DNA from: Anaeromyxobacter dehalogenans 2CP-C
Lineage (GTDB): Bacteria; Myxococcota; Myxococcia; Myxococcales; Anaeromyxobacteraceae
Assembly: GCF_000013385.1 (NCBI RefSeq)
Contig: NC_007760.1
Span: forward strand, 4,314,001-4,378,000
Direction of reading: 5' to 3'
Length of the DNA: 64,000 bases
Positions 11,022-22,397 of the stretch are shown one piece after another (within the stretch, counting starts at the first letter, position 1; every line of letters starts with the position of its first letter). The position numbers and the translations under genes are program-made. The notes beneath the pieces were generated by a model, which worked only from the letters and a program-made list of their open reading frames with translations, had not been told where the DNA came from and made no database searches.

Positions 11022-12080
11022 TCAGCGCGCCACGTACGTCTTCGCCTCGTGGCACGCCTTGGCGCAGGTCCCGCCGGTGGCGGTGCGCGTGAAGCCGAGC
11101 TCGAGCACGTACCCGCCGCTCCCGTAGGCCACGCGGTCGCGCACGTGCCGCTCCTGCCTGGACGCGTGGGCGTCGTGGCAGGCGCGGCAGGTGAGGCCCC
11201 GCTCCCGGTCCACGTGCACCTTGTGCAGGTTCCGCGCGCCGTCCCGGAAGCGCGTGAACGCCGTGGTCTCGGCCTCCGAGACCAGCCGGTCGTTGTGGCA
11301 GCCGAAACAGAGCGCGTAGCTGCGCCGGTCGTAGGGCGCGTAGAGCTTGTCGGGCAGGTCCGCCACCAGCAGCCGCGGGTGGTCGCCGCCGTGGGTGCGG
11401 TGGCAGGCGCCGCAGTCGCGCTCCCGCACCGGCTCGTGCCAGACCGGGTTCTCCTCCAGCCAGCGGCGCATGTTGACCAGCGTCCGCCCGTCCGCCGCCT
11501 TCATGCCGTCCTTCGAGTGGCAGCCGACGCACAGCTCGAACGCCGGCGCGGTGAGCAGCGCCTCGTGGCGGGCGGCGTGCGGATCGTGGCAGGTCGCGCA
11601 GGCCCGCCCCTCGGTCACCGGGGCGTGCTTCACCGGCGCGGCGGCGGCCTGCGCCGCGACCCCGGGGTGGCAGCGGGCGCACAGCTCGGCCACCGGCGCC
11701 GCGAGCAGCGACGGGCCGGCGGCGTCGTGCGGGTTGTGGCAGGCGGTGCAGGACCGGACGGCCGGCGCGTGCTTGAGCTTGCGCGCCATCACCTCCCGCA
11801 TCTCCTCGTGGCACTCGAGGCACCCGGCGTTCACGCTCGCGTGGCGCAGGGGGCCCGGGCTGGCGCGGTCCGCCGAGCGGTGACAGGCGCCGCAGTCGCC
11901 GGCCGCGTAGGGCGCGTGGGTCGAGCGGGCCTGGCCGGGCGGGAGCGGCGCCACCGCTGCGGCACCCCGCCGCACCACCGGCGCAGGCGCCGCCGGCGCG
12001 GCGGGCGCGGCGCGGGCCGGCCCGGCGGCGACGGTGGCCGCGGCGAGGAGTCCCGCCACGCTGGCGCGCCCGGGGTGCAT
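11022..12080 (-). CDS. Multihaem c-type cytochrome (nine CXXCH plus one CX3CH)
   Basis: Predicted periplasmic or surface electron carrier. The chosen start at 12080 gives 352 residues opening with a signal peptide (MHPGRASVAGLLAAATVAAG, cleavage near ARA-AP). Nine CXXCH haem-binding motifs follow: CGACH, CLECH, CTACH, CARCH, CATCH, CVGCH, CGACH, CFGCH and CRACH. A tenth site near the C-terminus reads CAKACH, that is CX3CH. Spacing and extra histidines fit the doubled-CXXCH cytochromes common in metal-reducing bacteria. The substrate is unknown. The gene lies antisense between ddl and ftsQ, so it splits the dcw cluster and has its own divergent promoter region. A longer N-terminus (to 12176) would disrupt the signal peptide. 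Confidence 0.9.
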   Translation of the reverse strand: MHPGRASVAGLLAAATVAAGPARAAPAAPAAPAPVVRRGAAAVAPLPPGQARSTHAPYAAGDCGACHRSADRASPGPLRHASVNAGCLECHEEMREVMARKLKHAPAVRSCTACHNPHDAAGPSLLAAPVAELCARCHPGVAAQAAAAPVKHAPVTEGRACATCHDPHAARHEALLTAPAFELCVGCHSKDGMKAADGRTLVNMRRWLEENPVWHEPVRERDCGACHRTHGGDHPRLLVADLPDKLYAPYDRRSYALCFGCHNDRLVSEAETTAFTRFRDGARNLHKVHVDRERGLTCRACHDAHASRQERHVRDRVAYGSGGYVLELGFTRTATGGTCAKACHEAKTYVAR

Positions 12081-12270
12081 GTGCCGAGATGCTAGCGCAT
12101 CGTCGCCGGAAGACGAGAAGCCGGGCGGCGCGGAGTTCCGCGGCGGAAAACTTGCCAGCGGCCGGTGCTCGGGCATCCTGCACCGTCGGGTGATAGCGCC
12201 CGGAAGCGCCCTCTGGTTTCATCCACGTGGGCTGCGGTGGGCGGATGTGTCCGGGTGGCGGGAGTGGCGG

Positions 12271-13152
12271 GTGGCGCGGGGTCCGAACCGGCGGCGCGTG
12301 GACAGGGTTCCGGGGGAGCGGCGGCGGCGGCTGGCCCGCGCGATGGCGCTCGCCCTGCCCTCGATCGTCGCGCTCGCCTCGCTCGGCGGCGCCGCGTACC
12401 TGGGCTGGCGCCTCGGCTGGAGGAGCGACCTGCTGCGCGTCCGCGAGCTCCGGTTCGAGGGGCTCTCCCGCGCGACGCCGCAGGAGCTGCTCGACCTGTC
12501 GCCGGTGCAGCCGGGCGACCACCTCCTGTTCCTCGACACCGACGCGATGGCAGCGGCGCTGCGGCGCCACCCCTGGATCGCCTCGGCCCAGGTCCGCCGC
12601 TCCTTCCCGCCCGCGCTCGAGGTGCAGGTGTCGGAGCGGCGCCCGGCGGCGCTGGTGGACCTGGGCGGCCTGTACCTGGTGGACGACCGCGGCGAGGTGT
12701 TCAAGCGCGCGGTCCCGGGCGACGGGCTGGACCTGCCGGTCATCACCGGCATCGAGCGCGAGGCCTGGGTGGAGGGGCGCGCCGAGTTCGCGCCGCTGCT
12801 GGGCGGCGCGCTGGCGCTGCTCGGGCGCTGGTCGGCGCGCGGCCTCGACGCGCGCTCGACGATCTCGGAGATCCACGTGGACCCGGAGTACGGGACCACG
12901 CTCTGGTCGGACGAGGGGACGGAGATCCGCCTCGGCCAGGGAGACCTCGAGGAGAAGCTGACGCGCCTCGACCGCGTCCTCTCGGCGCTCGACGCCGAGG
13001 GGGAGCGGGCGGAGGTGCTGCACCTGGACAACCGCCGCCGCCCGGACTGGGTGGCGGTCCGGGTGGCCGGTCGGCGCGGTGAGCCGGACGGACGGTCGTA
13101 CGCGGCAGGTGGTGGTGGTGGTCCGCAGGGACGCTCGTCGTCGCTGCGGTAG
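12271..13152 (+). CDS. ftsQ: Cell division protein FtsQ
   Basis: Bitopic divisome protein linking early and late division proteins. A basic cytoplasmic tail is followed by one membrane segment (about residues 25-50), a POTRA domain beginning LRVRELRFEGL, and the FtsQ beta domain with VQVSERRPAALVD and YLVDDRGEVFKR. The start is uncertain: GTG at 12271, with GGAG six bases upstream, gives 293 residues, while GTG at 12247 would add eight. The C-terminal tail has a polyglycine stretch. The promoter must lie in the 190 bases shared with the divergent cytochrome gene, or transcription must read through from ddl. Confidence 0.88.
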   Translation: MARGPNRRRVDRVPGERRRRLARAMALALPSIVALASLGGAAYLGWRLGWRSDLLRVRELRFEGLSRATPQELLDLSPVQPGDHLLFLDTDAMAAALRRHPWIASAQVRRSFPPALEVQVSERRPAALVDLGGLYLVDDRGEVFKRAVPGDGLDLPVITGIEREAWVEGRAEFAPLLGGALALLGRWSARGLDARSTISEIHVDPEYGTTLWSDEGTEIRLGQGDLEEKLTRLDRVLSALDAEGERAEVLHLDNRRRPDWVAVRVAGRRGEPDGRSYAAGGGGGPQGRSSSLR

Positions 13153-13218
13153 GGACGGGTCCGAGAGGGCCCTAGGTGGGCGAAAGCGCGACGGCGCGGT
13201 CACGCCCGGAGGTTCAAC

Positions 13219-14451
13219 ATGGCGAAGAGCGGGGACATCCTCGTCGGCCTGGACATCGGCACGACGAAGATCTGCGCCATCGTCGGCGAGGTCACCGACG
13301 ACGGCTCGATCGACATCATCGGCATCGGCTCGCACCCGTCGAAGGGGCTGCGGAAGGGCGTGGTGGTCAACATCGACGCCACCGTCGCCTCGATCAAGCG
13401 CGCGATCGAGGAGGCGGAGCACATGGCGGGGTGCGAGATCACCACCGTCTACACCGGCATCGCCGGCGGCCACATCAAGGCGTTCCCCTCGCACGGCGTG
13501 GTGGCGGTGAAGGACAAGGAGGTCCGCCAGCAGGACGTGGACCGCGTCATCGACCAGGCAAAGGCGGTCGCGATCCCGCTGGACCGCGAGGTCATCCACG
13601 TGCTCCCGCAGGAGTTCGTGGTGGACGACCAGGACGGCGTGAAGGAGCCGGTCGGGATGAGCGGGGTGCGCCTGGAGGCGAAGGCGCTCATCGTCACCGG
13701 CGCGGTCTCCTCGGCGCAGAACATCGTCAAGTGCGCGCAGCGCACCGGCCTGAACGTGGCCGACATCGTGCTGCAGCCGCTGGCCTCCTCGCTCGCCACG
13801 CTCTCCGAGGACGAGAAGGAGCTGGGCGTGTGCCTGGTGGACGTCGGGGGCGGCACCACCGACATCGCCATCTTCCACAACGGCTCCATCCAGCACACCG
13901 CGGTGATCTCGCTGGGCGGCAACCACCTCACCAACGACGTGGCGGTGGGGCTGCGCACGCCCACCCACGAGGCGGAGCGGATCAAGAAGCAGTACGGCTG
14001 CGCCATGGCCTCGATGGTGGACAAGACCGAGACCATCGAGGTGCCCAGCGTGGGCGGCGGGCAGCCGCGCGTCCTCTCGCGCCACATCCTCGCCGAGATC
14101 GTGGAGCCGCGCGTCGAGGAGATCTTCATGCTGGTGCAGCACGAGATCCAGAAGTGCGGCATGGAGGAGATCCTCGCCTCGGGCGTGGTGATCACCGGCG
14201 GCTCGACGCTGCTCGCCGGGATGCCGGAGATGGCCGAGGAGGTGCTGGGCGTGCCGGTGCGGCGGGGGATGCCGCGGGGGATCGGCGGCCTGGTGGACGT
14301 GGTGAAGAGCCCGATGTACGCGACCGCGGTGGGCCTGGTGATCTACGGCGCGCACCAGCAGGACGAGAGCCCGTACTTCAAGATCCGGGACGAGAACGTC
14401 TACCGCAAGGTGAAGGTCCGCATGAAGGAGTGGCTGGGCCAGATCTTCTAG
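13219..14451 (+). CDS. ftsA: Cell division ATPase FtsA
   Basis: Actin-like ATPase that anchors FtsZ to the membrane. The 410 residues contain the phosphate-1 loop [15 protein letters not shown] at the N-terminus, the SHU-type 1C domain, [12 protein letters not shown] (phosphate-2) and [14 protein letters not shown] (adenosine). The C-terminus [11 protein letters not shown] forms the amphipathic membrane-targeting helix. A GGAGG ribosome site lies eight bases before the ATG. Encoded just upstream of ftsZ, as in most bacteria. Confidence 0.97.
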   Translation: MAKSGDILVGLDIGTTKICAIVGEVTDDGSIDIIGIGSHPSKGLRKGVVVNIDATVASIKRAIEEAEHMAGCEITTVYTGIAGGHIKAFPSHGVVAVKDKEVRQQDVDRVIDQAKAVAIPLDREVIHVLPQEFVVDDQDGVKEPVGMSGVRLEAKALIVTGAVSSAQNIVKCAQRTGLNVADIVLQPLASSLATLSEDEKELGVCLVDVGGGTTDIAIFHNGSIQHTAVISLGGNHLTNDVAVGLRTPTHEAERIKKQYGCAMASMVDKTETIEVPSVGGGQPRVLSRHILAEIVEPRVEEIFMLVQHEIQKCGMEEILASGVVITGGSTLLAGMPEMAEEVLGVPVRRGMPRGIGGLVDVVKSPMYATAVGLVIYGAHQQDESPYFKIRDENVYRKVKVRMKEWLGQIF

Positions 14452-14470
14452 CCGCGGGGGGAACCGACCA

Positions 14471-15688
14471 ATGATCGAGTACACCGACAGGCAGGACGCG
14501 GCGAAGATCAAGGTGATCGGCGTCGGCGGCGGGGGCGGCAACGCCATCAACACCATGGTGGCGGGGCGCCTCGAGGGCGTGGAGTTCATCGCCGCCAACA
14601 CCGACGTGCAGGCGCTGGCCGCGAACAAGGCCGGCGTGAAGATCCAGCTCGGCAAGTCCGCCTCGCGCGGGCTGGGCGCGGGCGCGAACCCGGAGGTGGG
14701 CCGCACCGCGGCGCTGGAGGAGCGCGAGCAGATCGCGGCGGCGCTGGAGGGCGCCGACATGGTGTTCGTGACCGCCGGGATGGGCGGCGGCACCGGCACC
14801 GGCGGCGCGCCGGTGGTGGCCGACATCGCCAAGGCCACCGGGGCGCTCACCGTGGGCGTGGTGACGAAGCCGTTCCTGTTCGAGGGGAACAAGCGGCGCA
14901 AGCAGGCCGAGGCCGGCATCGCCGAGCTGGCCGCCGCGGTGGACACGCTCATCGTGATCCCGAACCAGCGGCTGCTCTCGGTGGCGGGCGAGAACATGTC
15001 GCTCGCCGACGCGTTCAAGCGCGCCGACGAGGTGCTGCTGAACGCGGTGCAGGGCATCTCCGACCTCATCACCGTGCACGGCATCGTCAACGTGGACTTC
15101 GCCGACGTGCGCACCATCATGGGCGGCCAGGGCATGGCGCTCATGGGCACGGGCCGGTCCTCCGGCGAGCAGCGCACCATGGAGGCGATGCAGGCCGCCA
15201 TCAGCTCGCCGCTGCTCGAGGACGTCACGCTGGACGGCGCCACCGGCCTGCTGGTCAACATCACCGGCGGCCCGAACCTCACCCTGCACGAGGTGAACGA
15301 GGCGGTGTCGATGGCGCAGGCCGCCGCCGACAGCGACGCGAACATCATCTTCGGCTCGGTGATCGACGAGCGCCTCGGCGACGAGGTGAAGATCACCGTC
15401 ATCGCCACCGGCTTCCAGGCGCGCGAGGAGCGCAGCCGCGCGATCGCCCGCAAGGTCGAGCCGGTGGAGGCGAGGGCGCCGGCGACGGTCCGGCAGGTCC
15501 CGCCGCCGCTGCCGGTCGAGGCCGCCGCCAAGCCGCCCATCCGGCTGCAGACCCCGGCCGCGCCGGCCCACGTCACCGCGCCCGCGAAGGTGTCGTTCCG
15601 CCGCGAGGCGCCGGTGTACCGCCCCGCCGACGAGGACCAGTACGACATCCCGGCGTTCCTGCGCCGGGGCAACCCGCCGCGCGAGTAG
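14471..15688 (+). CDS. ftsZ: Cell division GTPase FtsZ
   Basis: Tubulin-like GTPase that forms the Z ring. The 405-residue protein has [13 protein letters not shown] at the N-terminus, the tubulin signature [13 protein letters not shown] near residue 100, and the T7-loop region [12 protein letters not shown] proline- and alanine-rich linker (about 320-380) leads to the conserved C-terminal peptide DIPAFLRR, which binds FtsA and other partners. A GGGGGAA ribosome site precedes the ATG. It is the last gene of the cluster here; a strong hairpin follows the stop. Confidence 0.98.
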   Translation: MIEYTDRQDAAKIKVIGVGGGGGNAINTMVAGRLEGVEFIAANTDVQALAANKAGVKIQLGKSASRGLGAGANPEVGRTAALEEREQIAAALEGADMVFVTAGMGGGTGTGGAPVVADIAKATGALTVGVVTKPFLFEGNKRRKQAEAGIAELAAAVDTLIVIPNQRLLSVAGENMSLADAFKRADEVLLNAVQGISDLITVHGIVNVDFADVRTIMGGQGMALMGTGRSSGEQRTMEAMQAAISSPLLEDVTLDGATGLLVNITGGPNLTLHEVNEAVSMAQAAADSDANIIFGSVIDERLGDEVKITVIATGFQAREERSRAIARKVEPVEARAPATVRQVPPPLPVEAAAKPPIRLQTPAAPAHVTAPAKVSFRREAPVYRPADEDQYDIPAFLRRGNPPRE

Positions 15689-15711
15689 TCCTCCCCGGAA
15701 CCCTCGCGCCC

Positions 15712-15742
15712 CGCGGCGCGCCCGCTCGCCGGGCGCGCCGCG
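15712..15742 (+). terminator. Hairpin after ftsZ
   Basis: A perfect 13-bp stem (CGCGGCGCGCCCG and its complement) with a five-base loop, followed by CTTCGTTCC. It lies between the convergent ends of ftsZ and the HD-domain gene, so it may serve both directions. The T-rich tail is weak, as expected in such GC-rich DNA. Confidence 0.55.
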
Positions 15743-15753
15743 CTTCGTTCCGG

Positions 15754-16410
15754 CTACGGCGCGGGCGCGGGCGCGGGGGGTGGTGGCTCGGGCGGCACCG
15801 GCTCGTCGGGCAGGTCCGGCGCCGCCGCGCCGTCCAGCCCGAGCCGCGCCGCGATGGGCACCTGCGCCCGCAGCACGAGCGCCACCAGCTCCGGGAGCGG
15901 CAGCCCGACCTCCTCCGCGCCGCGCCGGATGTACTCGCGGTCCACCGAGCGCGCGAACGCCTTGTCCTTCATGCGCTTCACGACCGACTCCACCGGCACG
16001 TCGGCGATCCGCTTCGAGGGGCGCACCAGCGCGCAGGCGCCCACGAAGCCGGTCAGCTCGTCGGCGGCCACGATCGCCTTCTCCATGGGCGTCTCGCGCG
16101 CGATGCCGGTGTAAAACGCGTGCCCGCCCACCGCCTTCACGATCTGCTCCGGCCAGCCGCGGGCGCGCAGGATCTCCATGCCGCGGAAGACGTGGTCCTG
16201 CTCGGTGGGGAAGCGCTCGTAGTCGAAGTCGTGGAGCAGGCCCACCAGGCCCCAGGTCTCCAGCCCGGCCGGATCCGTCACGCCGGCGCGCAGCGCCAGC
16301 GCGCGCATCGACGCCTCCACCGCGAGGGCGTGGCGGCGGAGCGGCTGGGAGGCGGTGTGCTCGCAGAGCAGCGACCAGGCGGCGGCGCGGGACGGGACGG
16401 GGGCGGTCAT
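15754..16410 (-). CDS. HD-domain phosphohydrolase-like protein
   Basis: A 218-residue cytoplasmic protein with an HD fold: HALAVEASMRALA supplies the first histidine, and LVGLLHDFDYERFP supplies the HD pair near residue 58, followed by GGHAFYTG with a further histidine. Metal-dependent phosphohydrolases of this group act on nucleotides or other phosphorylated substrates, but this one has no known substrate. It ends in a proline-alanine tail of about 25 residues. The next upstream gene on this strand is the esterase, 26 bases away, so the two may be co-transcribed. Confidence 0.8.
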   Translation of the reverse strand: MTAPVPSRAAAWSLLCEHTASQPLRRHALAVEASMRALALRAGVTDPAGLETWGLVGLLHDFDYERFPTEQDHVFRGMEILRARGWPEQIVKAVGGHAFYTGIARETPMEKAIVAADELTGFVGACALVRPSKRIADVPVESVVKRMKDKAFARSVDREYIRRGAEEVGLPLPELVALVLRAQVPIAARLGLDGAAAPDLPDEPVPPEPPPPAPAPAP

Positions 16411-16436
16411 GCCCTCATCGTATCCGCGGGCCCTGC

Positions 16437-17435
16437 TCAGCGCCGGGCCAGGCGCGGGACGAGGTGCTTGATGGAGGCGTCGTAGCGCCAGCTCGTGCCC
16501 ATGTGGCCGCCCTCGAACTCCTCGTGGACCACCGGCACGCCGCCCGCGCGCAGCGCCTCCGCCACCATCCGGGCGCCCCAGCGCAGGTGGAACTCGTCGC
16601 GGGTGCCGCAGTCGAGGAACACGCTCGCGAGGCGCCGGTAGGCGTCGAGCGCGCGCGGCACGAAGCGGACCGGATCCGCCTCCAGCCAGCGCGCCCACAC
16701 GTCCTCGCGGATCCGGCCGCTCGGCAGCTCGAACGGGAGCGCCAGGCCGAGCGGCGCGCCGGGATCGGCGGCGTAGTGGGCCGCCATCGCGAGCACGTTC
16801 AGCACCGGGTGGTCGCCGCCCCCGAGCCTCGTCTCGCGGGCCCGCCGCTTCGCGTCCGCGAGCCACGCGGCGGCGTCGGGCGCGCCGAGCAGCGCCGCCG
16901 CGGCCTGGGGGAGGTCGTGCAGGTAGCAGTACTCGAAGTAGGCGTCGCCGGCGTGGCAGCCGAGGTGCGCGAAGACGTCGGGCCGGTCCCGCCCCATGCG
17001 CAGCGCGCCGTAGCCGCCCGAGCTCTTCCCCACCACCGCGCGCGCCTCGCGCCGCGGGACGGTCCCGAGCCGCGCGTCCACCATGCGCACCACGTCGTCG
17101 GCCACGTAGTCCTGGTAGCGGCCCACCGCCGGCGCGTTGAACCACTGCGTGCCGCCGAGCGCGGTGAAGCCGTCCGGGAACACGGCCACGAACGGCGGGA
17201 CCTCGCCGGCCGCGACCAGCGCGTCGAGCCGCTCCGGCACGGTGGGCTGGAACGCGCTCACGTTGAGCCAGCCGCGGGCCGAGCCGGCGAAGCCGTGGAG
17301 GAAGTAGACCGCGGGCAGCCCGGCCGCGCCGCCCGGCGGCACCCAGCACAGCAGCGGCCGCCGCGCCGGATCGCCGAGCGGGTTCCCGGCCAGCGCCTGC
17401 GAGTCGATCTCGAGCTCCACCAGCGATCCGTGCAT
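16437..17435 (-). CDS. Putative esterase of the esterase D/enterochelin esterase-like family
   Basis: A 332-residue alpha/beta hydrolase. The nucleophile elbow is GKSSGGYGA (G-x-S-x-G), preceded by the oxyanion-type motif VYFLHGFAGS. The likely acid is in LDCGTRDEFHL and the catalytic histidine in FEGGHMGTSWR. The arrangement matches the PF00756 esterase family (S-formylglutathione hydrolase, enterochelin esterase and antigen 85-like proteins). No signal peptide is seen, so it is probably cytoplasmic. GGAGG stands four bases before the ATG. The natural substrate cannot be told from sequence. Confidence 0.8.
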   Translation of the reverse strand: MHGSLVELEIDSQALAGNPLGDPARRPLLCWVPPGGAAGLPAVYFLHGFAGSARGWLNVSAFQPTVPERLDALVAAGEVPPFVAVFPDGFTALGGTQWFNAPAVGRYQDYVADDVVRMVDARLGTVPRREARAVVGKSSGGYGALRMGRDRPDVFAHLGCHAGDAYFEYCYLHDLPQAAAALLGAPDAAAWLADAKRRARETRLGGGDHPVLNVLAMAAHYAADPGAPLGLALPFELPSGRIREDVWARWLEADPVRFVPRALDAYRRLASVFLDCGTRDEFHLRWGARMVAEALRAGGVPVVHEEFEGGHMGTSWRYDASIKHLVPRLARR

Positions 17436-17504
17436 GTCGCCTCCGCGCCCGGAGCGGTAGCGCGGCGGCGCGCCGGGGGCAAGCCCGGCGCCCGGAACGC
17501 GCGA

Positions 17505-17526
17505 AGGCCGCCCCGGGGGGCGGCCT
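17505..17526 (-). terminator. Hairpin downstream of the first outer-membrane barrel gene
   Basis: A perfect nine-base stem AGGCCGCCC / GGGCGGCCT closed by a tetraloop, 28 bases past the stop of the - strand gene ending at 17554. It lies before the esterase start and could end the transcript of the barrel gene. No strong U tract follows. Confidence 0.45.
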
Positions 17527-17553
17527 CCCGCGCTGCGCGCCCGGCTCGGCGCC

Positions 17554-18201
17554 TTACAGGTCGAACTGGCCGCGCCAGCCGACCTGCAGCCACTCGTGGA
17601 ACTTCTTGTCGTTGATGCTGCCGCCGCCGGAGATCACGCCCGAGGCGTCGCCCTTGTCGTAGCGACCGAAGCTCACCATCAGGAACGGGCCGGTGCGGAG
17701 CTGCGGCGCGACGAGGAAGTCCATGCCGGCCTGCAGGTTCAGCCACTCCATGCCCTTCCACTTCATGGTCAGGTTCTCGCCGCCGCCCTCCGCCTTCAGG
17801 CGGTTCCACTCGTACCCGATGCCGAGGCCGAGCCAGGGCGCGAGGTTGCCGGCGCGCGGGAGCGTGTAGATGCCCTCGACCCCGAGCCGCATCACGTACG
17901 CGGAGCAGTCCACCCCGGACACGTCGCACATGGACTTCAGGTCGCCGCCGGTGCCGGCGAAGCCGTAGGAGAAGTAGGGACCGACCGCGAGCTCCGGGGT
18001 CACCCGGAACAGCGCGTCCACCTGGATCGGCACCTGCCCGTTCACCCAGTCGGACATCTTCAGCTCGTCCCCGCCGCCGCCGCCCACGTCGCCGAGCCCC
18101 CAGGCGTAGCCGAGGCGGAGCCCCAGGCTGACCTGCGCGTTCGATGCGGTCGGCAGCAGCAGCGCGGCGAGCACCGCGCCCAAGGTCACGATCCTGCGCA
18201 T
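17554..18201 (-). CDS. Outer-membrane beta-barrel protein, tandem copy 1
   Basis: A 215-residue secreted protein: signal peptide MRRIVTLGAVLAALLLPTAS with cleavage near SNA-QV, then alternating hydrophobic/polar strands with aromatic girdle residues (GLRLGYAWGLG, GPYFSYGF, WLGLGIGYEW, WLNLQAGMDFLV, GPFLMVSFGRYD), and a C-terminus ending in GWRGQFDL typical of barrels. Two cysteines about ten residues apart (MCDVSGVDCS) could form a loop disulfide. It is clearly related to the protein encoded at 18346-19005. A GAGGGGGA ribosome site precedes the ATG. Function unknown; small barrel porins or adhesion proteins are possible. Confidence 0.78.
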   Translation of the reverse strand: MRRIVTLGAVLAALLLPTASNAQVSLGLRLGYAWGLGDVGGGGGDELKMSDWVNGQVPIQVDALFRVTPELAVGPYFSYGFAGTGGDLKSMCDVSGVDCSAYVMRLGVEGIYTLPRAGNLAPWLGLGIGYEWNRLKAEGGGENLTMKWKGMEWLNLQAGMDFLVAPQLRTGPFLMVSFGRYDKGDASGVISGGGSINDKKFHEWLQVGWRGQFDL

Positions 18202-18345
18202 GGCGATCCCCCTCACGTGATCGGGGCCGCCGCCGGAGCGGAAGGTCGCGCCGGGAGCCCCGCCGGGCCGAAAGCATACGCGGGGTGGGTCGCGCGGCAA
18301 CTTCGCGGCCGGCGGCCGCGACACGACGCCGCGGCGCCCGATCCG

Positions 18346-19005
18346 CTACCGCTGCTCGAGCTGGACCCGGATCCCGACCTGGACCCAGCCGTGGAAGCGC
18401 TGCGCGTCGGCGAGCTCCGCGCGGCCGCTCGGGAACGGCCACTGCTGCCTGGCCTCCGCCGTCTGGTACCGGCCCAGGCTCGCCATGGCGAACGGCCCGA
18501 TGCGCAGGCCGGACGTCGCCGCGAGATCGGCGCCGGCCTGGAGGTTCAGCCACTCCGGCCCGTTCATGTTCACGCGCGCGTCGCCGGGGAGGCCCCGGGT
18601 GGACTGGATCCACTCGTAGCCGATCCCGGCGCCGAGCCAGGGCGAGAGGGACCCGCGCGTCGCCAGCCGGTACAGGGCCTGCGCGCCGGCCCGGAGCGCC
18701 CAGCTGGAGCAATCGACCCCGGGCTCGCGGCACAGGGCCTGGAGATCGCCGCCGGTCCAGGCCCACCCGTAGGACAGGTACGGGCCGATCGAGAGCGCCG
18801 GGGTCACGCGGAACATGACGTCCGCCTGCACCGGGAGCTGCGCGTCCACCCAGTCGGACATGGCGTGCCGCTGGCCGCCGCCCTCCCCCACGTCGCCGAG
18901 CGCCCGCGCGTACCCGACGCGAACGCCCAGGCTCATCTGCGCGCTCGCCGCCGCGGGTGCCGCCAGCGCGGCGATCGCCGCGCCCACCGCCAGGACCTTC
19001 CGCAT
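18346..19005 (-). CDS. Outer-membrane beta-barrel protein, tandem copy 2
   Basis: A 219-residue paralogue of the neighbour at 17554-18201, with the same layout: signal peptide ending ASA-QM, MSDWVDAQLPVQ, a GPYLSYGWAWTGGDLQ strand pair, a cysteine pair (CREPGVDC), WLGAGIGYEW and WLNLQAGADL. The C-terminus, ending VQVGIRVQLEQR, is less barrel-like than copy 1. Both lie on the same strand with a 144-base gap, so this looks like a tandem duplication followed by divergence. Function unknown. Confidence 0.75.
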   Translation of the reverse strand: MRKVLAVGAAIAALAAPAAASAQMSLGVRVGYARALGDVGEGGGQRHAMSDWVDAQLPVQADVMFRVTPALSIGPYLSYGWAWTGGDLQALCREPGVDCSSWALRAGAQALYRLATRGSLSPWLGAGIGYEWIQSTRGLPGDARVNMNGPEWLNLQAGADLAATSGLRIGPFAMASLGRYQTAEARQQWPFPSGRAELADAQRFHGWVQVGIRVQLEQR

Positions 19006-19113
19006 GCCACCGCCCCTCGCGCCCGCGCCGGGCGGGCGGCGCGCCCGCGCGGGCGACGCGCTCGGTGAATGATACCGCGAGTGATGGTGGCGGGGCGAGC
19101 CCGGCGCGGGCGA

Positions 19114-19494
19114 TCAGCGGCCGCGCGCGAGCACGAGGCCGGTGCGGGCGGTCAGCTCGGTGGTGCGGGCGAGCAGCGACTGCGCCTCCGCGTACAGCGG
19201 ATCGGCGTCGCCCGCCTCCTCCGCCGGCAGCTCGCCGATGCGCGCGAGCAGGTCGGACACGCGGAGCAGGTGCTGGTGCGCGAGCAGGAGATCGCGCCCG
19301 AGCCTGGCGCCCTGGCGCGTGAAGATGAGGCCGCTCTGGAACAACCGCGACAGGCCCCGCCGGTTCACCTCGTCCACGCCGCGGCAGCGCGCCTGCAGCT
19401 CGCGCAGCCGGCGCGACTCGCGCGCCTGCGCGAGGTCCACCACCGTGGACGCGCTCGCGGGGGCGCGGCGCGATCGGGGGAGCGGGGACGGCAT
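19114..19494 (-). CDS. Small helical protein of unknown function
   Basis: A 126-residue frame starting at the ATG at 19494. After a basic, Ser/Pro/Ala-rich N-terminus it is strongly helical: VVDLAQARESRRLRELQAR, RQGARLGRDLLLAHQHLLRV and LYAEAQSLLARTTELTARTG suggest two or three amphipathic helices. No membrane segment or known motif is seen. I do not recognise it. It lies downstream of alaS on the same strand, separated by a hairpin. Confidence 0.5.
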   Translation of the reverse strand: MPSPLPRSRRAPASASTVVDLAQARESRRLRELQARCRGVDEVNRRGLSRLFQSGLIFTRQGARLGRDLLLAHQHLLRVSDLLARIGELPAEEAGDADPLYAEAQSLLARTTELTARTGLVLARGR

Positions 19495-19570
19495 CGCGGG
19501 GAATCGTAGGCACCCCGCGCCACCACGGTCAACGGCCGCCGGCGCTTGACAGTTCACGCCGGAGGTGCGG

Positions 19571-19602
19571 GCCGCGCGCGCTCCCGCGGGGGCGCGCGCG
19601 GC
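19571..19602 (-). terminator. Hairpin after alaS
   Basis: A perfect 11-bp stem GCCGCGCGCGC / GCGCGCGCGGC with a ten-base loop, starting four bases past the alaS stop on the - strand. There is no T tract, so this is a candidate only. Confidence 0.4.
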
Positions 19603-19605
19603 GGA

Positions 19606-22323
<2,718 letters not shown>

Positions 22324-22397
22324 AGGTGGGATCGGCATCAATAACAGAGGTTTGCGCCGGGAGCCACCGCCGCGCGGCCCGGCCGCCGTCCCAGGGC

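Noticed and set aside
9514-15672. A - strand frame of over 2,000 codons opposite murB to ftsZ
   Set aside because: The opposite strand carries unmistakable dcw genes. Part of this frame passes through the cytochrome in a different phase and shows no motif of its own.
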